Positions 46,177-55,982 of a stretch of 64,000 bases of DNA are shown piece after piece (the stretch's first letter is position 1; every line of letters starts with the position of its first letter). Made by a program: the position numbers and the translations under genes. A model generated the notes under the pieces. It made no database searches and was not told the DNA's origin. It saw only the letters and a list, made by a program, of their open reading frames with translations. Origin of the DNA: Mycobacteroides salmoniphilum (lineage in GTDB: Bacteria; Actinomycetota; Actinomycetes; Mycobacteriales; Mycobacteriaceae); NCBI RefSeq assembly GCF_004924335.1, contig NZ_CP024633.1, positions 992,001-1,056,000 on the forward strand, given 5' to 3'.

Positions 46177-47421
46177 GTGGAGCCAAAACGGCTCACGAGC
46201 CGACCCACGAGGCTGATGCCAGCAGCGAAGGCGCCGCCGCTGCGGGTCATGGTCGTCGGCGCCGGTGTCGGCGGTATCTCCATCGCCCGGGGGCTGTTGC
46301 GCGACGGCCATGACGTCACCGTTTACGAGCAGCGCCCGGACGTACACGCGGGCGGCGGCGCGGTGACCATCTGGTCGAACGGCGCGACGGTGCTCAGACA
46401 GCTGGGCGTTGATATGGACCGGGCCGGCCAACAACTGTCCACGGTGCGGGTGATGACCTCGACGGGGCGCCCGCTGGCCACTTTGGACGTGGCCACGATC
46501 GCCGACCGGCTGGGCGAGCCGGTTCGGATGGTCCCGCGTCATGTCCTGCTTGAGCGGCTGCTGAAAGACTTTCCGGCGGAACGTATTCGGTGTAATGCCC
46601 GGGCCGTCGCAGTGGTGAGCAACGGCGACGGGGCTCGGGTCGAGTTCGCGGATGGCAGCGTGGCCGAGGGGGACCTGGTGATCGGAGCCGACGGCAGGCA
46701 TTCGATGGTTCGCGATGTTGTCGGTGCGGGGCGCGGGGAGCCGACCGGCTGGTGCAGTTGGCAGGGACTGACAACCCTCCCGAATGGCGCCGATGAGCAC
46801 GTCGCCTTCGTCGTCATCGGTGAGCACGGGAGCCTCGGCCTATGGCCAGCCGGAGGCTCCGAGGTGCAGTGGTGGTTCGACCTGCCCTGGTCGTCTGGTT
46901 TTGTCCGGCCGGCACGCCCGATCGACATGATCCGGTCTACGTTCGCCGGGTGGTCCGAGCCCGTCGATCGAGTGCTCGCGACGCTCACCGACGACGATCT
47001 GGCCCATTCGCCCTATCCCCATTTCCGGCATCCCATTCCCCGACCGGGCCACGGCGCGCTGACCCTGCTCGGCGATGCGGCTCACACCATGCCGCCCACC
47101 CTGGCGCAAGGGGCCAACCAGGCGCTGCTCGACACGATGGTGCTGTGCAAGGCGGTTTCGGAATTTCAGCGCGGCGCCAACACGGACCTGCCCGATGCGC
47201 TGCGCTGGTATGAGAAGACCCGCCGACGCCGTGCTGCGGCCGTGTCCCGGGTTGCCTCGCTTCAGGTTTCGCACGGTGAGACCGTGCTGAGGACGGCGGC
47301 GATGGTCTCGGACCGTTTCATGACGTGGGCACTAGCGACGTTCTTACAGTCGGTGAGTCATCGCCGGATGGCCGCTGACATCGACCGGGGACATACCGCC
47401 GACACAGCCTGCCGGCCGTGA
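46177..47421 (+). CDS. FAD-dependent monooxygenase (PHBH-type)
   Basis: 414 residues of the flavoprotein hydroxylase fold: VMVVGAGVGGISIARGL (GxGxxG), VIGADGRHSMVR (DG motif) and LLGDAAHTMPPTLAQGANQAL (GD motif). Similar to TetX/aromatic hydroxylases acting on unknown substrates; rifampicin- or tetracycline-modifying relatives exist but cannot be claimed. GTG 46177 is supported as leaderless by TACATT five bases upstream. Overlaps the DUF4389 gene through a tandem repeat. Confidence 0.85.
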   Translation: MEPKRLTSRPTRLMPAAKAPPLRVMVVGAGVGGISIARGLLRDGHDVTVYEQRPDVHAGGGAVTIWSNGATVLRQLGVDMDRAGQQLSTVRVMTSTGRPLATLDVATIADRLGEPVRMVPRHVLLERLLKDFPAERIRCNARAVAVVSNGDGARVEFADGSVAEGDLVIGADGRHSMVRDVVGAGRGEPTGWCSWQGLTTLPNGADEHVAFVVIGEHGSLGLWPAGGSEVQWWFDLPWSSGFVRPARPIDMIRSTFAGWSEPVDRVLATLTDDDLAHSPYPHFRHPIPRPGHGALTLLGDAAHTMPPTLAQGANQALLDTMVLCKAVSEFQRGANTDLPDALRWYEKTRRRRAAAVSRVASLQVSHGETVLRTAAMVSDRFMTWALATFLQSVSHRRMAADIDRGHTADTACRP

Positions 47422-47454
47422 TGGCCGTGCCGGCCGTGATGGCCGTGCCGGCCG
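47411..47454. repeat. 18-base tandem repeat at a gene junction
   Basis: Unit gccggccgtgatggccgt is present twice in full (47411-47428, 47429-47446) and then partly (to 47454). It spans the monooxygenase stop and the DUF4389 start, and codes for a doubled AVPAVM in the latter. Each unit supplies its own in-frame start codon, so unit number would change the N-terminus by six residues without frameshift. Confidence 0.8.
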
Positions 47455-48038
47455 GCGCCGTCCGTGTGCGAGGTGCGATCGACGCGCCCTCACGCTGGCT
47501 CTTTCTCGTCAAATGGTGTGTGCTGGCGGTTCCGCACTACCCGATATTGATCGTCCTTTATGTCATGTATCCGGTATTGACGGCCGTCGCCGGTATCGCG
47601 ATCTTGTTCACCGGGCGATATCCGCGGATCATCTTCGATTTCAACGTCGGGGTGCTGCGCTGGTCCTGGCGGGTGATGAACTACCGGTTTCCGATGAACA
47701 GCACAGATAGGTACCCGCCTTTCACGCTCGCCGCGCGGCCCGACTATCCGGGCGAACTGGAAGTCGACTATCCGGAACAACTTTCCCAGTGGGCGGTGCT
47801 GGTGAAGCTGATACTGGCACTGCCGCAGATCATCATCTGCTGGGCCATGGAGCCACTGCTGCAGGTTCTGGCCGTGATTTCCGCGGTGCGGTTGTTGGCC
47901 AGAGGCACGGTGTCGCCAGGCATGTTCGACCTCCTCATGGGAATCGTGCGGTGGCGTTACCGGGTGGCGGTGTACGTCTCGTTGATGTGCGACGAATATC
48001 CGCCATTTCGAATGGATTTGGGTGGTGGTGACACGTGA
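47418..48038 (+). CDS. DUF4389 domain membrane protein
   Basis: 206 residues with two membrane-helix hairpins (VKWCVLAVPHYPILIVLYVMY through AVAGIAILFTGRYP; VKLILALPQIIICWAM...) and the DUF4389 signatures FNVGVLRWSWRVMNYRFPM and LLMGIVRWRYRVAVYVSLM, each followed by an (D/E)-YPPF motif. The domain is an internal duplicate. Function unknown. Start lies within the tandem repeat; GTG 47418 overlaps the previous stop and ATG 47421 is equally possible. Its stop overlaps the methyltransferase start (GTGA). Confidence 0.85.
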   Translation: MMAVPAVMAVPAGAVRVRGAIDAPSRWLFLVKWCVLAVPHYPILIVLYVMYPVLTAVAGIAILFTGRYPRIIFDFNVGVLRWSWRVMNYRFPMNSTDRYPPFTLAARPDYPGELEVDYPEQLSQWAVLVKLILALPQIIICWAMEPLLQVLAVISAVRLLARGTVSPGMFDLLMGIVRWRYRVAVYVSLMCDEYPPFRMDLGGGDT

Positions 48039-48658
48039 AGCATCGTAATCCGTTGTTCCCCTATGTATATCGGCTCGGCATGCCGATATTCGACCGGCTG
48101 TTCTATCGCCGATACCGGCGTGAAGCGATGAGTCTTGCGATGGGCAGACTGCTGATCGTGGGCGTTGGCCCGGGAACCGACCTCATGTTTCTTCCGTCCG
48201 CGGTGACATCGGTCGCGGCGGTCGAGCCGGAGGCGGCGATGCGTCGGATGGCTGGCTCCCTTGCGCGCCGCCGCGGCCTGGACGTCGACATCCTGGACGG
48301 AGTCGGAGAGTCGATACCATTCCCGGACAACAGTTTCGACTCGGTGCATGTCGGCCTGGTGCTGTGCTCGGTGGACGATGTGGCCGCAACCCTCGGCGAG
48401 ATCCGGCGGGTGCTCGTCCCGGGAGGCAGGTTGGTGGTCCTCGAGCATGTCCGCGGGGACGGCGTGATGGGGCGATTTCAGGATCTGATCGCCACGCCAT
48501 GGTCGTGGCTTGCCTCCGGGTGCGAGCCGAACCGCCGGACCGTCGAAGCGATTGCCGCAGCCGGATTCGATACCAGGGGACTGCGCAACGTTCGGCGAAC
48601 CCTGGTGCCGCCGCCGTGTACACCTCACCTGCAAGGCGTCGCCACTGTAGTCGAATAA
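48035..48658 (+). CDS. Class I SAM-dependent methyltransferase
   Basis: 207 residues. SAM motif LLIVGVGPGTDLMFLP near residue 40, acidic loop VEPEAAMRR, ESIPFPDNSFDSVHVGLVLCS, and VLVPGGRLVVLEHVRG: a Methyltransf_11 type, resembling phospholipid or thiol methyltransferases. Third gene of a coupled set with the FAD monooxygenase and the DUF4389 protein, suggesting modification of a small lipophilic compound. Convergent with the ABC permease gene. Confidence 0.85.
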   Translation: MKHRNPLFPYVYRLGMPIFDRLFYRRYRREAMSLAMGRLLIVGVGPGTDLMFLPSAVTSVAAVEPEAAMRRMAGSLARRRGLDVDILDGVGESIPFPDNSFDSVHVGLVLCSVDDVAATLGEIRRVLVPGGRLVVLEHVRGDGVMGRFQDLIATPWSWLASGCEPNRRTVEAIAAAGFDTRGLRNVRRTLVPPPCTPHLQGVATVVE

Positions 48659-48673
48659 TGCTATTCGACATCG

Positions 48674-51205
48674 TTATTCGACGCTGATGGCCTCGATGAT
48701 GTTGAGCCGCGCCGCGCGGCGTGCGGGCGGGACCGAGCCCAGCAGGCTGATCGCCAGCGCGCCCACGGTGAAGGCCACCGCCATCGGGCTCGGCCGGAAG
48801 GTGACGGTGAAGTTCATGATGGTGCCGCTGACGAGGCTGAACAGCCACTGATCGACCAGACCGACCAGCAGCCCCGCGACACCGCCCACGACGCCGATGG
48901 CCGCGGCCTCGGCAAGAACCATGCCCAAGGTGTACCGGCGGCTGGATCCCATCGCCCGCAGCACACCGATTTCTCGGCGTCGTTCGAGTACCGAAAGCGT
49001 CAACGTGTTCAGCAGCGCGACCGCGGCGACGAACACCACGATGATCCACACGGCGTTGGCGATCAGCATGCTCTGGTGCAGTGGGGCTTCCAAACCGGCC
49101 AACGCCGCGCGGCCGTCGTACACGTAGTTCGGTGCGGGCACCACAGCGCGAACGTCGGCCAGCAGGCGTCCCGGATCAGTGCCCTCGACGGCGGTGACTT
49201 GCAGTGTCGTCGTGCCCGGGCGGTCAAACCATGCCCGCATGCGTTCCAGGCTCATCCCGACGGTGCCGATGACCGTCGAGAAATAGGGCACCAGGGCCAG
49301 CACGGGCGTGCGCTGCGGACCGTGGGGCGTTTGCAGCTCCAGCTCGTCGCCCACCCGGACGCCGAGAGTCTTGCCCAGGTTCTGGGAGAGCACCACGCCC
49401 CGGCCGGCGAGCACGTCATGACGTACCCGTTCGCCCAGCGCACGGAAAAGCGGATCGTGGGTGCCGGCGGAGAATCCATTGAGCATCACGCGGGTGCCGC
49501 CGATGACGGCGAATCCGGAGGCGCCTTCGACGACATTCGCGACGCCAGGGACCGCAGCCACCTTCTCGGTAAGACCTTGCGGCAGAACGTCAGTGGGGTA
49601 GCGGTCGGGTGAGTTGGCGCTCACCCAGACATCGACATCGGCGACGGGCGCGAAGATGTCGCGCGCAGATCGGATCATGTCGTTGTTCGTCCCGGTGATG
49701 ACCACGGTGGTGACCACGGCGATGAGCACGGTCATCACGGTGGCCCACACCCGCCGCGGCGCGCGCTGGACCGTCGGCGCCGCCAGCGCCCCGGGCGCAC
49801 CGAACACTCGTGCCACCGTGGCTGTCGCGCCGACGATGGGTCCGGCGAGCGCGAAACCCAAGGCGATCTCGGCGACGAACAGGGCGGCGATCGCGACGAA
49901 GGCGAGCGCCCCTGGTCGGTAGAGCACTGTCAGGAGCGACGCTGCCAACACTGCCACCGCCACGACTCCGCTGACGATACGCAGCCAACGCGGCACGTTG
50001 TCGGCCACGGAAACTCCGACGGGTGCCAGCGCCTCGATCGGTGACACTTTGTATACCTGCCGTGCGGCCATCGCCGACGCGGCAACGCTGGTGAGTACCG
50101 TCGCGGCGACGGCGGCCGGAATCGCGTAGTCGGGCAGCCAGTACTCGATACGGGCTTCGAGCCCCTGGGTTACCGTCGGCGGCAAACGGCCAATCGCCTT
50201 TCGTCCCAGCAGTATTCCGAGGGCCGAACCGATGGCGCCGCCGATCAGCCCGAGGATCGCGGCCTCGGCGAGCATGTCGCGAACGATCGTCACGCGGCCG
50301 CCGCCGATTGCGCGCAGCATCGAGATGACCGGGCGGCGTTGGGCAATCGCCATGGTCATCGTCGTGTAGATCAGGAAGGCCCCGACCACCAACGCGACGG
50401 CCGCGCCCATCAGGGCCATGTAGTTCATGAGCTTGACGCCGTCGCCGGCCCGGACCGCCCGCAGGCTCGGATCGGCGACGATCGCCCGGCCGTTCACGGC
50501 GGTGGTGACCCCGTCCCGGACTGCGGCTAGATCCGCGCCCGGTGTCGTGGTGACCAGGATCGAGTCGAGCTGACCTTGCCGTCCGGTGACCTCCTGCGCC
50601 AACGGCAGTGCGGCGAGCACGTAGTGCCCGCCGTTGAGATCCGCGAGTTGCTTGCCCTGGAGCACCTCGGCGACGGTCACCGAACCTGAGCCGAGCCGGA
50701 ATGTATCGCCTTTCGCGTGGCCGACGGACGGTCCGATCTGGACACCGGCGGCCGTCCGCGACGGTGCGTCAACCTTGACTCCGACAGCATCTTTCAGGGC
50801 GCCTTCCAGTGCGGCGCTGCGGTCGTCGGCGCCGAACAGTAGAACCGGTTCGGTATCGGTGGGTGCGGACATCCGGATCATCGGTGCCGCGGTCGCCACG
50901 CCGGGAATCTCGGTGACATCGGCCAAGACCGCTTCGGGGAACCCCGCATCGGTGATACCCGATACCTCGAGTGCGGCGACTCCGGCGACTCCGTCCGCCA
51001 GCCGGTTGACCGATCCGGTGATCGACCCGAAGATGCCGAATATCGCCACGAGATACATTGCGGAAACTGCCATTACGGCGATCGAGGCGATGGTGCGTCG
51101 ACGATGTACGGTCAATTCGCGCAGACTGAACACGCGTAGCCGGCTCGCTGCGGCGGCGATGGTGGCTCCGGGGCCGTGCTGCTCCTCGCGTCCGCCGCTA
51201 CTCAC
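48674..51205 (-). CDS. ABC transporter permease, FtsX/MacB type
   Basis: 843 residues. N-terminal helix, a large extracytoplasmic MacB-PCD domain, a first FtsX block ([19 protein letters not shown] through [15 protein letters not shown]), a second core of helices and extracytoplasmic domain, and a final FtsX block ([21 protein letters not shown] ... [14 protein letters not shown]). Duplicated FtsX permeases export lipids, peptides or drugs or act as mechanotransmitters. ATGA overlap with the ATPase gene upstream. Confidence 0.9.
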   Translation of the reverse strand: MSSGGREEQHGPGATIAAAASRLRVFSLRELTVHRRRTIASIAVMAVSAMYLVAIFGIFGSITGSVNRLADGVAGVAALEVSGITDAGFPEAVLADVTEIPGVATAAPMIRMSAPTDTEPVLLFGADDRSAALEGALKDAVGVKVDAPSRTAAGVQIGPSVGHAKGDTFRLGSGSVTVAEVLQGKQLADLNGGHYVLAALPLAQEVTGRQGQLDSILVTTTPGADLAAVRDGVTTAVNGRAIVADPSLRAVRAGDGVKLMNYMALMGAAVALVVGAFLIYTTMTMAIAQRRPVISMLRAIGGGRVTIVRDMLAEAAILGLIGGAIGSALGILLGRKAIGRLPPTVTQGLEARIEYWLPDYAIPAAVAATVLTSVAASAMAARQVYKVSPIEALAPVGVSVADNVPRWLRIVSGVVAVAVLAASLLTVLYRPGALAFVAIAALFVAEIALGFALAGPIVGATATVARVFGAPGALAAPTVQRAPRRVWATVMTVLIAVVTTVVITGTNNDMIRSARDIFAPVADVDVWVSANSPDRYPTDVLPQGLTEKVAAVPGVANVVEGASGFAVIGGTRVMLNGFSAGTHDPLFRALGERVRHDVLAGRGVVLSQNLGKTLGVRVGDELELQTPHGPQRTPVLALVPYFSTVIGTVGMSLERMRAWFDRPGTTTLQVTAVEGTDPGRLLADVRAVVPAPNYVYDGRAALAGLEAPLHQSMLIANAVWIIVVFVAAVALLNTLTLSVLERRREIGVLRAMGSSRRYTLGMVLAEAAAIGVVGGVAGLLVGLVDQWLFSLVSGTIMNFTVTFRPSPMAVAFTVGALAISLLGSVPPARRAARLNIIEAISVE

Positions 51206-51939
51206 CCTGGCGCCACCGACATCTCGTCGGAACCGAGCCGGCCGTCCTGCAGTGTGATGACCCGATCGGTTGCCGCGGCGGCGTCGGCGTTGTGGGTGAC
51301 CATCACCACCAGGCGGCCGGAGCCTTCTTCGTGGGCGACCTCGGCGAGCAGAGCCAGGATGGCGGTGCCCGTATGGGAATCCAGGTTTCCCGTCGGTTCG
51401 TCGGCAAGGATCAGCGGTGGGTCCATCATCATGGCTCGCGCCACCGCGACGCGTTGCATCTCGCCGCCGGAGAGTTCGGCCGGGCGGTGTTCGGTCCGCT
51501 TACCGAGGCCGACCCGGTCCAGCAGCCGGACCGCGTCTGCTTTGACCTTGCCGAGGCGGACGCCGTCGAGCAGCTTCGGCACCGCCACGTTCTCCCACGC
51601 CGAGAGCGTGGGCAGCAGGTTGAAGAACTGAAAGACGAACCCGACCCGATGATGGCGGAACTCCGACTGTTGCTCGTCGCGGAGCCTGCCGATCTCCTCA
51701 CCGTCGAAGGTGATCGATCCCGAGTCGGGGGAGTCCAGTGCCCCGAGCAGATGCAGCAGTGTGCTTTTCCCGGCCCCCGACGGCCCGACGATCGACACGA
51801 ACTGGCCGCCGGCCAGGTGCAGGCTGATCTCGTTGAGGGCACACACCGTCTGCCCGCCAACCCTGTACTGGCGCACTACATTGCGCAGTTCGATGGCCAG
51901 TTCGCGCTGGGGTGTATCGGCGTTGTCCAGTTGTCTCAA
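51202..51939 (-). CDS. ABC transporter ATP-binding protein (LolD/MacB type)
   Basis: About 245 residues. Walker [11 protein letters not shown]-loop [17 protein letters not shown], signature [15 protein letters not shown], Walker [14 protein letters not shown]-loop [13 protein letters not shown] 51939 is selected because GGAGG is five bases upstream and the ATPase fold then starts at a normal distance; the open frame upstream to 52092 has no such signal. Operon with the permease. Confidence 0.92.
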   Translation of the reverse strand: MRQLDNADTPQRELAIELRNVVRQYRVGGQTVCALNEISLHLAGGQFVSIVGPSGAGKSTLLHLLGALDSPDSGSITFDGEEIGRLRDEQQSEFRHHRVGFVFQFFNLLPTLSAWENVAVPKLLDGVRLGKVKADAVRLLDRVGLGKRTEHRPAELSGGEMQRVAVARAMMMDPPLILADEPTGNLDSHTGTAILALLAEVAHEEGSGRLVVMVTHNADAAAATDRVITLQDGRLGSDEMSVAPG

Positions 51940-52106
51940 GGTGGCCTCCCGCGAGACCGAGTTACCCGGCGCGCGGAGGCGCGGTCGGGATATGCGGAGC
52001 CTACTCCCGGCGTTCTCGCCACATATGGTCTTACGCGAGGTTCTTCGGTGAGCCCGGCAACCCCATTGGTCGAGCACCGCCCACCGGTTCATGCAAGATG
52101 GGTGCC

Positions 52107-53429
52107 ATGCCGCAGGAGCTCACCGCCGAACAAGCCGCTGCACTGTTGAACCCCACCGATACGCTGGGAATCCCTCTTGGCCCTGGCCAGCCACCGGCCT
52201 TACTGCGTGCCCTCGGCGCACGTAAAGACTGGACGGATCTGCGGGTGTACGGCGCGCTGCTTGCGGTCGGCACCGAATTGTTCTCCCGCCCGGGTGTGCA
52301 CTACCTGTCGGGCTTCTTCGGGCCGATCGAGCGCGCGCTGCGCGATATGGGCGCCGATATCGAATTCGCGGCTGCGGACTTCCGCCGGTTCGGCCCGTTG
52401 CTTGAGCGCCAGTCGCCGCGGGTGATGACGACCGTCGCGACGCCGCCCGACGCCGACGGCTGGTGCTCTCTGTCGCTGCACGCGGGCGGGACGATCGGTG
52501 AGTTGCGCCGTGCGGGCGCTGATCCGGAGCGCCTGCTCATTGTCGAAGTATCCGAAGGATATCCGCGCACGTTCGGGTTCGGGGAGCAGCATCGCCACGC
52601 ACTGCACATTGACGAGATCGACATCATTGTGCAGTCGACGGATGCCCCGCTGGCGTTACCCGGCGGCGATGCGGGGCCGTCGGATATCGATCGGGCCATC
52701 GCCCAACACGCCGTGGCATTCATTGGTTCGGGGTCGACATTGCAAACCGGAATCGGGGCTATTCCCAACCAGATTGCGACGCTGTTGGCCGAGGGGGACG
52801 GCGGCAGCTACGGGCTGCACAGCGAGATGTTCACCGACGGCTGCATGCAACTGCACCGCGCCGGCAAGATCACCAACACCGGCAAGGGGCAGTACGACGG
52901 CGTGAGTGTGACAACCTTCGCCTTCGGATCGCCGGATCTCTATGCGTGGCTGGACGGCAACCCCGAAGTTGCGTTCCTCCCGGTCGAGATTGTCAACGCA
53001 CCCGAGGTGATCGGCGCCAACAACGACATGATCTCGATCAACGGTGCGCTCGCCATCGACATCCAGGGGCAGGTTGTCGCCGACACCATCTCTGGAGGGC
53101 AGTTCAGCGGGATCGGCGGTGCCGAGGACTTTGTGGCCGGGGCCGGGCTGGAGCTGTCGGACCGGTCGTTGATCTGTCTGCCTTCGACATTCGAGAAGGA
53201 CGGTGTGGTGCAGTCGCGCATCGTGCCGTGGTTTGGTCCCGGTGTCGTTGTCACCACGCCGCGTCACCAGGTCGACGTGATCGTCACCGAGTACGGCGCC
53301 GCGGAATTGGAGGGCAGGACGGTACGAGAGCGCGGCGAGGCGCTGGCGGCCATCGCGCATCCACAGTTTCGGGATGCCCTATTGGGGGCCGCCGAGCGTG
53401 CGTCGAATGGCCGCTCACCGGTGAGCTGA
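52107..53429 (+). CDS. Acetyl-CoA hydrolase/CoA-transferase family protein
   Basis: About 440 residues of the class-I-like CoA-transferase fold. FIGSGSTLQTGIGAIPNQI followed by SYGLHSEMFTDG contains the catalytic Glu region; the C-terminal domain has GGQFSGIGGAEDFV, TPRHQVDVIVTEYG and the end ERGEALAAIAHPQFRD, all typical of 4-hydroxybutyrate or acetyl-CoA transferases. Substrate unknown. ATG 52107; an ATG nine bases earlier is possible. Confidence 0.88.
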   Translation: MPQELTAEQAAALLNPTDTLGIPLGPGQPPALLRALGARKDWTDLRVYGALLAVGTELFSRPGVHYLSGFFGPIERALRDMGADIEFAAADFRRFGPLLERQSPRVMTTVATPPDADGWCSLSLHAGGTIGELRRAGADPERLLIVEVSEGYPRTFGFGEQHRHALHIDEIDIIVQSTDAPLALPGGDAGPSDIDRAIAQHAVAFIGSGSTLQTGIGAIPNQIATLLAEGDGGSYGLHSEMFTDGCMQLHRAGKITNTGKGQYDGVSVTTFAFGSPDLYAWLDGNPEVAFLPVEIVNAPEVIGANNDMISINGALAIDIQGQVVADTISGGQFSGIGGAEDFVAGAGLELSDRSLICLPSTFEKDGVVQSRIVPWFGPGVVVTTPRHQVDVIVTEYGAAELEGRTVRERGEALAAIAHPQFRDALLGAAERASNGRSPVS

Positions 53430-53440
53430 GCGCCGTCCCT

Positions 53441-54100
53441 TCAACCCTGCTCTACGGTGTTGTTGTCGCCGGACTTGGAGACTTCCGGTTCCCCGGAGTG
53501 ATACGTGACCTTGTTGTCGAAACCCGAGGCGCCGATCGTGCGCGCGGCTTCTACGGTCACCGTGTTCTCGACACCCGATACCGTGAGGGTGTCGCAATTC
53601 CCAACGATGTCAACGGTATTGGATACTCCGCTGACGCTCACCGAGCAGTCGTCGCAGTTGACCGTTATCTGCTTGTGCGTACCGGAGACGCTGAAGGTTG
53701 AGCCGGGCGGCGCATACGTGGGGCCGGGGGTTGACGTGGTCGACGGTGTCGCACTGGTCCGAGTCGGGAGCTTGACGACGGTCGACCTGGCGGGCCGCGT
53801 GGCCGATGGGCCCGAGCCCGTCGGAACATTGTGCGGGGCTGTGGGTTTGGCGGCGTAGAAGATAAGCCCGGCCACTCCCGCAGTGATCACGGCGAAGAAC
53901 ACCATGAATCGTCGGAGAAATTTGGGGGCGGGAGAACGGGTCGGATATGGCGTGCCATAGAGCGGCGGTGGATACGGACTCGACGTCTGCGGCGGATACG
54001 GGCTCGGGTTGGTGACGCCCAGTTCCGATCTCCGGGCCGTTTCGCTCAGTGAGCGTTCCAGCTCCCGGATTCGGGCTTCGGGGTCACCATCCGGCTCCAC
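53441..54100 (-). CDS. DUF3060 domain membrane protein
   Basis: 219 residues. A short N-terminal coiled segment (EARIRELERSLSETARR), a Pro/Tyr-rich stretch (PSPYPPQTSSPYPPPLYG), one membrane helix (FMVFFAVITAGVAGLIFYAA), a Ser/Thr/Pro linker, then an extracytoplasmic DUF3060 domain of repeated short strands (ITVNCDDCSVSVSGVSNTV, DIVGNCDTLTVSGVENTV) with three Cys. The repeats suggest a small beta-helix. Function unknown. Confidence 0.82.
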   Translation of the reverse strand: MEPDGDPEARIRELERSLSETARRSELGVTNPSPYPPQTSSPYPPPLYGTPYPTRSPAPKFLRRFMVFFAVITAGVAGLIFYAAKPTAPHNVPTGSGPSATRPARSTVVKLPTRTSATPSTTSTPGPTYAPPGSTFSVSGTHKQITVNCDDCSVSVSGVSNTVDIVGNCDTLTVSGVENTVTVEAARTIGASGFDNKVTYHSGEPEVSKSGDNNTVEQG

Positions 54101-54147
54101 CTACAGATGGTCGCACACTGAGACTCGCACGGCGATAGCCTTCGGAA

Positions 54148-54387
54148 ATGACAGACGCGGGGGATGGCACGAAAAACGCTCGCTGCACGCAATGTGGCAC
54201 CGAGGGCTCCGAGATTGGATTCCTGGGAGACAGTGGGCAGGCCGCTGCCGGACATGTGTGGTGGGTGGGAGGTCCTCTCAAGGTTGGCTTCTTTGGTGCC
54301 AAGCGTGGCGGCGCTCGCCGCGCGATTGACGCGTGGCGCTGCCCCAACTGTGGGCATCTGGAGTTGTTCGCGGGCAAATGGTTGTAG
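54148..54387 (+). CDS. Small zinc-ribbon protein
   Basis: 79 residues with CTQCG near the N-terminus and CPNCGHLELFA near the end, a two-CxxC zinc ribbon. ATG lies six bases after TAGCCT, fitting a leaderless start. Similar tiny 'PF20097/zinc-ribbon' proteins are common; role unknown. Confidence 0.72.
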   Translation: MTDAGDGTKNARCTQCGTEGSEIGFLGDSGQAAAGHVWWVGGPLKVGFFGAKRGGARRAIDAWRCPNCGHLELFAGKWL

Positions 54388-54397
54388 CGTTTTGGCT

Positions 54398-54787
54398 ATG
54401 GGCTCCACCGAGATTGTGGCCGCCGAACCACAGCTCTTCGTCGCCGACTTCGAACGCGCCGTCGGCTTCTACGTCGACACGCTCGGATTCGAGCTGACCT
54501 TCACCTACGGCGAGCCGGCGTTCTATGGCCAGGTGCGGCGCGGCGGCGCGAGCCTGAATCTACGCAAGGTCGCCGCCCCGGTGTTTGACACTAATTTCCT
54601 TGCCACTGAGCGTGATCCGATTTCGGCCACGCTCACCACGTACAAGCTAGGACCGCTCCATGACGAGTACCAGGCCGCGGGTGTGGACTTCCATCAGCCA
54701 TTGCAGGCGGAGGAGTGGGGCAGCGTCACCTTCATCGTGAAGGACCCCGACGGGAACCTGTTGCTGTTCTCGGGCGCCGAGGCCTAA
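54398..54787 (+). CDS. VOC/glyoxalase superfamily protein
   Basis: 129 residues with one VOC module pair: PQLFVADFERAVGFYVDTLGF at the start and GSVTFIVKDPDGNLLLFSG at the end (metal-binding Glu is replaced by a hydrophobic context, ending LLLFS). Resembles bleomycin-resistance/BRP-like proteins. ATG 54398 lies seven bases after TAGCGT, a leaderless pattern; the frame is open upstream through the zinc-ribbon gene but that part is a shadow. Substrate unknown. Confidence 0.82.
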   Translation: MGSTEIVAAEPQLFVADFERAVGFYVDTLGFELTFTYGEPAFYGQVRRGGASLNLRKVAAPVFDTNFLATERDPISATLTTYKLGPLHDEYQAAGVDFHQPLQAEEWGSVTFIVKDPDGNLLLFSGAEA

Positions 54788-54823
54788 AAGAATTCCTCGC
54801 CACCGACGCTGTCGGCGACCACA

Positions 54824-55207
54824 ATGGGCGGCATGCAATTGCCTAGCTCATTTGAAGGACTCGTGACCGACGGCGGCAAGTCCATCGTCTACGGCGAGCC
54901 ATACACAACTGCTGACGGCACCATGGTGATCACGGTTGCCAAGGTGCGCACCCGGGGCAGCGGCGCTGGCGGCGAACCCCTGGAAACACGGGCGAGACCG
55001 CTGGGCGTCTTCGTCGTCAAGGACGGGAATGCTCAATGGCAGCCCTCTTTTAACGCCGATCTAGCCTCGACATTGGGCATACTCACCGGCCTGATCTCGG
55101 CCGTACTGGGACTGGCAGCCATCATCCGTCGGCCGCCATGGCCAGATCTCACCTTGCCGGGTTGGTCGCCGGCGGAGAACCCGCGCTGGTTCCGCGACAG
55201 GCGCTGA
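54824..55207 (+). CDS. GerW/YtfJ-like small protein with C-terminal membrane helix
   Basis: 127 residues. GEPYTTADGTMVITVAKVR matches the core of GerW/YtfJ-type proteins, followed by a Gly-rich stretch, PLGVFVVKDG, one membrane helix (LGILTGLISAVLGLAAII) and a basic, Trp-rich tail. Mycobacteria do not sporulate in the Bacillus way, so the name gives no function. ATG 54824 or 54833. Confidence 0.65.
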   Translation: MGGMQLPSSFEGLVTDGGKSIVYGEPYTTADGTMVITVAKVRTRGSGAGGEPLETRARPLGVFVVKDGNAQWQPSFNADLASTLGILTGLISAVLGLAAIIRRPPWPDLTLPGWSPAENPRWFRDRR

Positions 55208-55237
55208 CTGCTCAGCGCCCGCCGCGGCCGCCAATCG

Positions 55238-55852
55238 CTACTTCGGGGTGACGGTGTCCTTGAAGGTTCCGTCGCCCTGGTTCAGCCAGGTGATGGAGCC
55301 CTTCTGGAATTCGCCGATCCAGCCGCCCTTGGCCACATCGGGTCCGCCGGCCGTCTCGGCCTCGTCGGCGGTCGGGAAGCCGAGCGTGCCGCCCGCTCCA
55401 CCCTGCTCGGTGTACACCTTCAGGATTTCGCCCTGTACCAGGTGCGCACCGGTGGCCGGCGAACTGAAAATGGTGCCCTTGGCGAATGCCTGCACCGTGC
55501 CGTCGCCCACCTTTTCGGGCTGTCCGGTCGGCAGGCCGAGCTTGGCCTCTCCGCCGGCCTTGGTGTACGCCTCGGCCACTGGCGGCTCCAACGTCACATC
55601 GCCGACACCCGGCACATTGACGGTGGAAGGTGCCCCGGCGACGACGGAGGACACCGCACTGCTTGCCGACGATGCGGCACTCGATGCGGCGCTACCACCA
55701 GCGCTGATGGCCGACGATGCCGCACTGGTCGCGCTGGATAGCGACTCCTTGGCGGCGTTTTTGTCATCTTGAGAACACGCGACAACGACCGCCGCGGATA
55801 AGGCGACGATGGAAACCGCGCCTGCTGCTCGTTTCATCAGATTGGTATCCAT
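55238..55852 (-). CDS. Secreted lipoprotein with LGFP repeats
   Basis: 204 residues. Signal with lipobox VVVACS, a low-complexity Ser/Ala region (about residues 40-80), then LGFP-type repeats (EAKLGLPTG ... FAKGTIFSSPATGAHLV ... GTLGFPTADE ... FQKGSITWLN). LGFP repeats are thought to anchor proteins in the mycolate cell wall of corynebacteria. The frame is open to 55882, but ATG 55852 places the signal peptide correctly. Confidence 0.85.
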   Translation of the reverse strand: MDTNLMKRAAGAVSIVALSAAVVVACSQDDKNAAKESLSSATSAASSAISAGGSAASSAASSASSAVSSVVAGAPSTVNVPGVGDVTLEPPVAEAYTKAGGEAKLGLPTGQPEKVGDGTVQAFAKGTIFSSPATGAHLVQGEILKVYTEQGGAGGTLGFPTADEAETAGGPDVAKGGWIGEFQKGSITWLNQGDGTFKDTVTPK

Positions 55853-55982
55853 GATCCGAACGTAACAACATAAGCGCGCCATTTAGGTGAGTTTGTCGAT
55901 GTTCACCTATTGGCCATTGAGTGATTTCGTTGCAAATGTCAGGTGCTATTCGCCCGAAAATGCACCGAAATGGCGTGGCGGA

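Noticed and set aside
41762..46180. Possible att duplication of the tRNA-Leu 3' end at the right island margin
   Set aside because: Only a seven-base chance match (gttcgag at about 45952) was seen; no repeat of useful length.
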